Assembly (NCBI GenBank): GCA_017559685.1
Contig: JAFYQY010000014.1
Span: 1-5,111 of the forward strand
Direction: 5' to 3'
DNA length: 5,111 bases
DNA from: Alistipes sp.
GTDB lineage: Bacteria; Bacteroidota; Bacteroidia; Bacteroidales; Rikenellaceae
Positions 1-5,111 of this stretch are shown here, one piece after another. Below the pieces are notes generated by a model. It ran no database searches. It worked only from the letters and a program-made list of their open reading frames with translations, and was not told the origin of the DNA. Position 1 is the first letter of the stretch. Each line of letters begins with the position of its first letter. A program made the translations under genes and the position numbers.

Positions 1-760
1 AAACCATAGGATCGTTTGGCGAGCACTCCTCAATGCGGAGAGTTCCGTCAGGGTTGTAACCTGCGAAGTAGTAGTAGCCAATCTCGCCCTTCTCATTACG
101 CTGGTAAGCGTTGAAGTGGTTGATGTTGAGCACTGTGTCACGCTTGATGAGCGATGCAGGGTAAACATTGTCGTTGCTGTGCAACTTTGCAGGGAGTGGC
201 TCGTCACCATAGTAGTTAATCATCGCAATGTTAGCGATACCCCACTTGATGAGGTGACCACGCTGCTTAACAACATCAGGGAAGTTAACTACAACCTCAG
301 CACCCTCCGAAGTTCTGCGCTTGATGTAAACGTCGCCATCAGTCCACTCGTTAGGAGTAGAGAATGAAACGGTGAGAACCTCGCCATTGTTGTAGAACTC
401 GGTGTCCGAGATAGTAGCAGCAATGTGAACGGTAAAGTTCTTGCCGAGGTCGAGACCATCGTCGCCAGAGAGTGAAAGCATCGAAGGGCAGCCTTCGATC
501 TTCTTACCGCTGCGGAATACCATCATTGCGCTTGAAGGTGCATTCTCACCCTCAGCAACAACCTTGTAGCCAATCGAAGTCAACTTCTTTGCGTTGAGTG
601 GAATCTCAACCCTCAAAGCGTTGATAACGTTAGCCTCGCCAACCTCCAATACAGGTGGGCCCTTGTAATCGTCACCCTGATCTGGGGTACACGAAGTGAT
701 GATGCCGCCTATCAAAGCGAAGAGACCGCATACCACGATTGATTTGAATAAGTTTTTCAT
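1..760 (-). CDS. Partial secreted lipoprotein of unknown function (N-terminal 253 residues; 3' end beyond the window)
   Basis: The frame is open from the ATG at 760 to the left edge, so the C-terminus is missing. Residues 1-24 form a lipoprotein signal: a short Lys-containing start (MKNLFKS), a hydrophobic core at about 8-21, and a lipobox ending ITSC with the lipidated Cys at 24. The following TPDQGDD is acidic, resembling the surface-export signal described for Bacteroidota lipoproteins, so an outer-membrane or cell-surface location is inferred. Residues about 35-134 alternate short beta-like segments with turns (VINALRVEIPL, IGYKVVA, FTVHIAATI, EVLTVSFSTP), suggesting an Ig- or fibronectin-III-like sandwich. 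Residues about 140-253 are rich in Tyr, Asn and Asp (MINYYGDE, GYYYFAGYNPDG) and match no catalytic motif I know. Cysteines occur at 11, 24, 91 and 246. No family is recognised. The gene lies downstream of the dsbD terminator and seems to have its own promoter. The reading frame is certain in practice; the function is open. Confidence 0.85.
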   Translation of the reverse strand, partial: MKNLFKSIVVCGLFALIGGIITSCTPDQGDDYKGPPVLEVGEANVINALRVEIPLNAKKLTSIGYKVVAEGENAPSSAMMVFRSGKKIEGCPSMLSLSGDDGLDLGKNFTVHIAATISDTEFYNNGEVLTVSFSTPNEWTDGDVYIKRRTSEGAEVVVNFPDVVKQRGHLIKWGIANIAMINYYGDEPLPAKLHSNDNVYPASLIKRDTVLNINHFNAYQRNEKGEIGYYYFAGYNPDGTLRIEECSPNDPMV

Positions 761-810
761 AAAATTTGTTATTTGGTTATTTTTGAAAAAATTAATTTCT
801 CATTAATGGG

Positions 811-820
811 CGCAAGATAG
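811..820 (-). promoter_or_regulatory. Possible -7 box of the lipoprotein gene's promoter
   Basis: Read on the minus strand, this is CTATCTTGCG. It resembles the Bacteroidota sigma-ABfr -7 consensus TAnnTTTG but is one T short. No TTG is visible at the expected -33 position. It lies about 50 bases upstream of the ATG at 760, in an A/T-rich leader, and follows the dsbD terminator, so a promoter is expected somewhere here. The exact site is a weak call. Confidence 0.35.
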
Positions 821-929
821 CGATTTTTTTTGGAAAAATATCTCGTTTTTGTAGATTTTTTTGCCTCACGCATAATGTGTGTGCGGGAGAGTGTTCGATT
901 TCTCGCCTAAATATGTCGGAAAGTAACAT

Positions 930-959
930 AAAAAACCACCGATTTTGGTCGGTGGTTTT
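930..959 (-). terminator. Intrinsic terminator of the rlmI-prmA-dsbD transcript
   Basis: An 11-bp perfect stem (949-959 paired with 932-942) encloses a six-base loop at 943-948. Read on the minus strand, the stem runs AAAACCACCGA, loop CCAAAA, TCGGTGGTTTT, with a G+C-rich core. The T run spans 935-930, six T in all; its first four pair in the foot of the stem. The hairpin begins about 22 bases after the dsbD stop codon. On the plus strand the T run after the stem is shorter, four T then C, and no plus-strand gene is present, so it most likely acts on minus-strand transcription. Confidence 0.92.
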
Positions 960-980
960 CTATTCGGGTATGGTGTTTTA

Positions 981-2888
981 CTACTGCTTCTTGTACTCCT
1001 CGACGCCCTTTTTCAAGAACTCTACGAAGCCCTCAATCGAGAGGTCGTAGCCACGAGGCTCAACCAAGATTTTACCCTCCTTGCCCTGAAGGACATAGTA
1101 AGGCTGAGCATTCACGCCAAAGCGTGTGAGTGCGTAGTTGGCGTTCACCTCGCCCAAAGATTTGAGCGTCTTGCCACTGCTTGTTTTTACCCAATCTTTC
1201 TCCTCCAAAGTCATCTTATCGTCGGTGTAGAGCGCCACGATAACATACTCGTCGTTCAAGAGTTGCAACACCTGTGGATCAGCCCAAACACGAGCCTCCA
1301 TCTCACGGCAGTTAACGCATCCGTGACCTGTGAAATCGATAAATATCGGCTTTCCAACCTTTGCTGCGTGCTCCTCGGCCTCCTTCATATCGAAGTAACC
1401 GTTCAAGCCGTGTGGAAGGTGGAGAATATCGCCATATTTAACACCCTGACCATCGCCTTTCGCACTCTGACCGATAACAAAATCCTGAGTGTGCATAGGT
1501 GGAAGATAGCCCGACAACGCCTTCAAAGGTGCGCCCCACATACCTGGAATCATATATACCACGAATGTGAATACGCCGATAGCCATAGCCAAGCGACCTA
1601 CGCTGAGGTGCTTAACCTCGCTGTCGTGAGCGAAGCGAATCTTGCCCAAGAGGTAGAGACCGAGGAGTGAGAATACCACGATCCAGATAGCGAGATATAC
1701 CTCACGGTCGAGCAAGCCCCAGTGGTAAGTCTGGTCGGCAACGCTCAAGAACTTGAAGCCGAGAGCCACCTCGATAAAGCCGAGTACAACCTTTACAGAG
1801 TTGAGCCAGCCGCCACTCTTAGGCATCTTCTTCAACAACGAAGGGAAGAATGCAAAGAGGGTAAATGGCAACGCAAAGGCTGTCGAGAAGGCCAACATTG
1901 TGATGATTGGTGCCCAAACCTCACCCGAGGTAGACTTGATAATCACGGTACCTACGATTGGACCTGTGCACGAGAATGATACGAGCACCAAGGTCAAAGC
2001 CATAAAGAATACACCCAAGATACCGCCCTTGTCCGACTTCTCGTCACTCTTATTTACGAGCTTGCTTGGCAAGGTAATCTCGAAAGCACCGAAGAACGAC
2101 GCTGCGAAGACCATAAACACAGCAAAGAAAATCAAGTTTGGCACCCAGTGTGTTGCGAGCCAGTTGAAGATATTTGCAGTTACGGCATCGCCACCCGCTA
2201 CACGTGTAATAAGAATAAGTATAGCGATAGGGAGTGTGTAGAGCGCAACGATAAAGAGACCATACAACGATGCGTTGATACGACCACGTGCTGCCGAGCC
2301 GCTATTCTTCATAAAGAACGATACGGTCATAGGCACCATAGGGAATACGCAAGGTGTGAGCAATGCGGCAAAGCCCCAGATGATAGCCTCGAGGATAAGC
2401 GAAAGCAACGAGCTCCAATCGATGCCCGAAGTGTCGCCGATAGTTGCCGAGAACTCGTAGGTCGTAGGCGAGAGACAAGTGCCTACGTTGCAAGCCTGGT
2501 ACGACACCGCAACCTTAACCTCGCCACCATTGCCGTTGAGCTTGATATCCTGCTCGAAGATAGCCTCCTTCTCGTACTCGCCAATATTCATATTGAAGAG
2601 GTCGTCGAAGTGAACTTTTGCCTCGGTCATCTCTCGGAGATTGCCCTCGAGAGCTACACCCTCGCTGAGCGTGAACTCCAAGGTTGTAGGGTTGAACTCG
2701 TACTTCGAGTCGTAGATGTGCCAGTCCTCGTCGATTGTGGCCTTAATCTCTACGGTGTAGATGCCATTGCCCTTCTCGGTTACCGAGTGCGACCACTTTA
2801 CAGGCTCTGTCATAGCCTCTGTCTGCGCCAACAAAGTCATCGGCACAAAGCAGAGTAGAGCCAAAAATAGATTTCTTACAATTTTCAT
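981..2888 (-). CDS. dsbD: Thiol:disulfide interchange protein DsbD
   Basis: This inner-membrane protein passes electrons from cytoplasmic thioredoxin to thiol proteins of the periplasm. The 635 residues hold all three DsbD parts. A signal peptide covers about 1-21 (hydrophobic core NLFLALLCFVPMTLLA). The periplasmic alpha domain at about 22-150 has the redox pair C133 and C138 in QACNVGTC. A membrane domain of about eight helices spans 161-450, with its cysteines at C180 (LLTPCVFPMVP) and C307 (FSCTGPIVGT). A periplasmic thioredoxin-like gamma domain at about 500-635 carries GHGCVNCREME (C524, C527) and the expected cis-Pro at P596 (NAQPYY). All six redox cysteines of the relay are therefore present and the protein looks complete. 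The ATG at 2888 is chosen because it gives the signal peptide. It follows prmA by 11 bases without a clear Shine-Dalgarno site and is last in the operon. Its partner proteins are not in the window. Confidence 0.96.
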   Translation of the reverse strand: MKIVRNLFLALLCFVPMTLLAQTEAMTEPVKWSHSVTEKGNGIYTVEIKATIDEDWHIYDSKYEFNPTTLEFTLSEGVALEGNLREMTEAKVHFDDLFNMNIGEYEKEAIFEQDIKLNGNGGEVKVAVSYQACNVGTCLSPTTYEFSATIGDTSGIDWSSLLSLILEAIIWGFAALLTPCVFPMVPMTVSFFMKNSGSAARGRINASLYGLFIVALYTLPIAILILITRVAGGDAVTANIFNWLATHWVPNLIFFAVFMVFAASFFGAFEITLPSKLVNKSDEKSDKGGILGVFFMALTLVLVSFSCTGPIVGTVIIKSTSGEVWAPIITMLAFSTAFALPFTLFAFFPSLLKKMPKSGGWLNSVKVVLGFIEVALGFKFLSVADQTYHWGLLDREVYLAIWIVVFSLLGLYLLGKIRFAHDSEVKHLSVGRLAMAIGVFTFVVYMIPGMWGAPLKALSGYLPPMHTQDFVIGQSAKGDGQGVKYGDILHLPHGLNGYFDMKEAEEHAAKVGKPIFIDFTGHGCVNCREMEARVWADPQVLQLLNDEYVIVALYTDDKMTLEEKDWVKTSSGKTLKSLGEVNANYALTRFGVNAQPYYVLQGKEGKILVEPRGYDLSIEGFVEFLKKGVEEYKKQ

Positions 2889-2899
2889 AATTATTAAGT

Positions 2900-3742
2900 T
2901 TATTTGTTTCCTAATTTAATAAGTTCTAACGATTGCCATACGTCGTTGGAGCGTCGCTTCGCCAACTCGTAGCCGAGCGAAACGGCCTTCTCGACCAAGA
3001 TGTCGATATCCTCGGCCAAGAAGCCACTCAAAACGAGGTGTCCACCCGCTACGATAGTCTTGTCGTACGCCTCCATATCGGCAAGTAGGATGTTGCGGTT
3101 AATATTCGCCAATACGATATCGAACTCTCGCCCCTCAATCGCCGAGGCGTCGCCACAAATCGACTCCACCTTATCCTCTACGCCGTTGAGTGCTATGTTC
3201 TCACGCACACTCTCTTCGGCCATATCATCAATCTCGACCGCCAAGACGCTCTCTGCGCCCAACTTCGCCGCCACGATAGCCAGAACACCCGTTCCGCTAC
3301 CCATATCGAGCACTCGCTTGCCCTCTACCGAGCCGTCGAGCATCGACTCAATCATCAACTGCGTGGTGCAGTGGTGACCCGTACCGAACGACATCTTCGG
3401 CTGGATGATAATCTCCAGACCCTTATAGTTTGGTCGCTCCTTGTGGAATGGCGCACGAATAAGCACCTCATCTCGCACCTCCACTTCGTCGAAGTTACTC
3501 TCCCATACTGCGTTCCAATTCTGTGCCTCGATATCCTCGAAGAAGTAGTCGACGAAACCCTCCTCCTCGAGTAACTGCGTCACTTCGCTACGGCACTCCG
3601 CCATACTCTCCTTTGGAGCATAGGCGTTGAAAACCCCCTTCTCGTAGTCGAAACTATCGAACGGGTACTCCGCAAGATAGGCAGAGAGAATCTCCCCCTG
3701 CTCCTCGGTTGCACATACGGATAACTTCGTGTAGCCAGCCAT
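2900..3742 (-). CDS. prmA: Ribosomal protein L11 methyltransferase PrmA
   Basis: PrmA is a cytoplasmic SAM-dependent enzyme that methylates amino groups of ribosomal protein L11. The 280-residue length fits the family. Residues 1 to about 75 match the variable N-terminal substrate-recognition domain (start MAGYTKLSV). The catalytic Rossmann domain follows, with the PrmA signature FGTGHHCTTQLM at 119-130, SAM-binding motif I VLDMGSGTGVLAI at 144-156, an acidic residue at the end of strand 2 (E170 in LAVEID), D198 in CGDAS, and LANINRNIL at 211-219. The family signature is usually FGTGTHPTT or FGTGHHATT; the Cys at 125 is a small variation. The start at 3742 lies 4 bases after the rlmI stop and follows a purine-rich GTAAGAGA, so translation is probably coupled to rlmI. 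L11 methylation is dispensable in E. coli; its role here is unknown. Confidence 0.96.
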   Translation of the reverse strand: MAGYTKLSVCATEEQGEILSAYLAEYPFDSFDYEKGVFNAYAPKESMAECRSEVTQLLEEEGFVDYFFEDIEAQNWNAVWESNFDEVEVRDEVLIRAPFHKERPNYKGLEIIIQPKMSFGTGHHCTTQLMIESMLDGSVEGKRVLDMGSGTGVLAIVAAKLGAESVLAVEIDDMAEESVRENIALNGVEDKVESICGDASAIEGREFDIVLANINRNILLADMEAYDKTIVAGGHLVLSGFLAEDIDILVEKAVSLGYELAKRRSNDVWQSLELIKLGNK

Positions 3743-3746
3743 TCTC

Positions 3747-4943
3747 TTACTCTACATAAAGCACCAAGCCCTTCAAATACTCGCCCTCGGGGTGGTAGAT
3801 GTTGATAGGGTGGTCGGTTGGTTGTGTCAGCTGATGCAAGATGCGCACCTTGCGTCCTGCGATGGCTGCTGCGGTAAATACTGTGGTACGGAACAACTCC
3901 TTCGATACCGCCTGCGAGCAAGAGAAGGTAAAGAGTATACCTCCGCTCTTTATCTGCGACATCGCACGAGCGTTCAATCGCTTATATCCCTGCATAGCGT
4001 TGCCCAACACCTTGTGGTGCTTGGCAAATGCAGGCGGGTCGAGGATAATCATATCGTACTTATCGCCAATATCCTTCAAGTACTCCACAGCGTCGCACGC
4101 CAACGAGGTGTGCGGTGCATCCTCTCCAAAGTTCAACTTTATATTCTCATCAACGAGACGTACTGCTCGCTCCGATGCGTCAATCGAGCACACCTCCTTC
4201 GCTCCACCCGCCAAGGCGTAGACTGAGAAACCTCCCGTGTAGCAGAAGGTGTTCAGTACGGTGCGACCTTTAGCGTACTCCTGTACGAGGTGACGGTTGA
4301 AACGCTGATCGATAAAGAAGCCGGTCTTCTGACCCTCCTCCCAATTTACGAGGAACTTGTGACCGTTCTCCACAACTATGTTGTCCTTCTCGGCTGAGCC
4401 GTAGAGGTAACCATCAACAGCGTTGAGATTAGCCTTGAAAGGTACGGTCTGCGCACTCTTGTCGTAGATGGCCGAAATTTTCTCGCCATAGACCTCACGA
4501 ATAGCGGTGGCAATCTCGTTACGAGAGAGGTACATACCCACCGAGTGGCACTGCACCACAGCGGTTGTGCCGTAGATGTCCACCACCAAGCCTGGCAATA
4601 GGTCGCCCTCGCCGTGGATAAGGCGGTAGCAGGTGGTCTGCGGGTTGTCGGTCAATTTGAGTGTGCGACGCACGTCGTAAGCACTCGCAATGCGACTCTT
4701 CCACCACTTTGCATCGATAGCCTCATTCTCGAATGTGAGGATGCGAACAGCAATCGAGCCAATCTGGTAGTGTCCACGAGCGATATAGTCGCCACGCTGT
4801 GTGAAGATATCTACAACTGCACCTTCGGGGATGTTTTCGCCCTCGCACTCAATGCGCTCGATAGCACCCGAGAATACCCACGGGTGACGTCGTTGCAGCG
4901 ACTCCTCTTTGCCTCTGCGGAGATAAATCTTTGCTCTATTCAT
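3747..4943 (-). CDS. rlmI: RlmI-type 23S rRNA (cytosine-C5) methyltransferase
   Basis: E. coli RlmI (YccW) makes m5C1962 in 23S rRNA; the same reaction is inferred here from family membership. The 398 residues are full length for the family. A PUA RNA-binding domain spans about 3-75 (start AKIYLRRGKEESLQRRHPWVFSGAI). A central domain at about 80-190 leads to the conserved WEEGQKTGFFIDQR at 201-214. The SAM-binding Rossmann domain has motif I NTFCYTGGFSVYAL at 231-244, D255 in SIDAS, D284 in CDAVEYL, motif IV LDPPAF at 301-306, and FTFSCS at 338-343, whose C342 is the likely catalytic nucleophile. The ATG at 4943 begins 4 bases after the upstream stop codon and lacks a Shine-Dalgarno site, which suggests coupled translation. 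Related COG1092 proteins may modify other positions, so the exact nucleotide is less certain than the enzyme class. Confidence 0.92.
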   Translation of the reverse strand: MNRAKIYLRRGKEESLQRRHPWVFSGAIERIECEGENIPEGAVVDIFTQRGDYIARGHYQIGSIAVRILTFENEAIDAKWWKSRIASAYDVRRTLKLTDNPQTTCYRLIHGEGDLLPGLVVDIYGTTAVVQCHSVGMYLSRNEIATAIREVYGEKISAIYDKSAQTVPFKANLNAVDGYLYGSAEKDNIVVENGHKFLVNWEEGQKTGFFIDQRFNRHLVQEYAKGRTVLNTFCYTGGFSVYALAGGAKEVCSIDASERAVRLVDENIKLNFGEDAPHTSLACDAVEYLKDIGDKYDMIILDPPAFAKHHKVLGNAMQGYKRLNARAMSQIKSGGILFTFSCSQAVSKELFRTTVFTAAAIAGRKVRILHQLTQPTDHPINIYHPEGEYLKGLVLYVE

Positions 4944-4947
4944 AAAA

Positions 4948-5111
4948 CTATTCGTTAGGCTCGACGTAAATTGTGAAAATCAACGGAGTGTAAGGTAAAA
5001 CCTCCGTGCTTATAGTTGTTGTCGTAGTTGTCTCCTCTGTAGAGTCGTAATTGTAGTTATAGTTATAATAACTATAATCGTAGTAGTTGTAGTACGGACT
5101 ATAGTAGTTGT
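4948..5111 (-). CDS. Partial protein with Tyr/Asn-rich C-terminal region, function unknown (5' end beyond the window)
   Basis: This is the last 53 codons of a gene entering from the right edge and ending in TAG at 4950-4948, 4 bases before rlmI. The first 23 visible residues (NYYSPYYNYYDYSYYNYNYN, then YDS) contain 12 Tyr and 5 Asn. They are followed by TEE, a run of six Thr, and a less biased tail, STEVLPYTPLIFTIYVEPNE. The frame is preferred because it runs to the rlmI start with the same 4-base gap as the rlmI-prmA junction and uses the C-ending Tyr/Asn codons common in the window. A second minus-strand frame is also open across the repeats but stops near 5009. No domain or family is recognised. 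Low-complexity Tyr/Asn tracts suggest a disordered or surface-exposed segment, but no signal sequence can be seen here to settle location. Confidence 0.68.
   Translation of the reverse strand, partial: NYYSPYYNYYDYSYYNYNYNYDSTEETTTTTTISTEVLPYTPLIFTIYVEPNE

Noticed and set aside
119..130. Tyr-rich similarity between the lipoprotein and the protein at the right edge as a sign of one related system
   Set aside because: The shared feature is composition only. There is no common motif, the two are separated by three housekeeping genes and a terminator, and neither is complete.
945..1670. Long plus-strand open frame (241 codons) opposite the 3' half of dsbD
   Set aside because: It lies antisense to an intact dsbD, its start overlaps the terminator stem, and its translation shows no recognisable domain. 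It is explained by the codon bias of dsbD.
2148..2858. Plus-strand open frame (236 codons) opposite the N-terminal part of dsbD
   Set aside because: Antisense to the signal peptide, alpha domain and first membrane helices of dsbD. Its product is rich in Arg, Cys and His without any motif, as expected of a shadow frame.
2889..2899. Possible separate promoter for dsbD in the gap after prmA
   Set aside because: The gap is only 11 bases, with no -7-like or -33-like element in it, so co-transcription with prmA is the simpler reading.
3580..3921. Minus-strand open frame spanning the rlmI-prmA junction
   Set aside because: It overlaps the ends of two genes supported by strong motifs, in a different frame, and its Arg/Ser-rich translation resembles nothing known.
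5058..5076. Inverted repeat TATAGTTA / TAACTATA with a three-base loop
   Set aside because: It is entirely A/T-rich, weak as a hairpin, lacks a T run suited to termination, and lies inside the Tyr/Asn codon repeats, which produce it naturally.

Overview
This looks like chromosome from a member of the Bacteroidota, most likely order Bacteroidales. The signs are a lipoprotein with an acidic, Gln/Asp-containing stretch after the lipobox cysteine, A/T-rich leaders without clear Shine-Dalgarno sites, a near-match to the Bacteroidota -7 box, and a DsbD of the CxxxxC/GCVNC form common in that phylum. Codon choice (many C-ending Tyr/Asn/Asp codons, TCG, GGC, GAG) resembles Alistipes/Rikenellaceae, but the genus is an impression and was not tested. 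All five supported genes lie on the minus strand, so the window reads right to left.

Right to left: (1) at 5111-4948, the last 53 residues of a protein cut by the window edge, with a striking Tyr/Asn-rich stretch followed by a Thr run and a short hydrophobic tail; its family is not recognised. (2) At 4943-3747, an RlmI-type 23S rRNA m5C methyltransferase. (3) At 3742-2900, PrmA, the methyltransferase for ribosomal protein L11. (4) At 2888-981, a full three-domain DsbD that carries reducing power across the inner membrane. The gaps are 4, 4 and 11 bases, so these four are probably one transcript. A strong intrinsic terminator at 930-959 closes it.

About 170 bases beyond the terminator, (5) starts at 760 and runs off the left edge: the first 253 residues of a lipoprotein that is probably exported to the outer membrane or cell surface. 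Its leader (761-900) has a weak promoter-like box, runs of A/T upstream of it, and a pair of ATTAAT words one helical turn apart.

Functionally, the four-gene unit mixes ribosome modification (RlmI on rRNA, PrmA on L11) with envelope thiol reduction (DsbD). The three named enzymes are intact, with all key residues present. I see no mobile element, CRISPR array, RNA gene or clearly new system. The least explained parts are the two partial proteins at the window edges.
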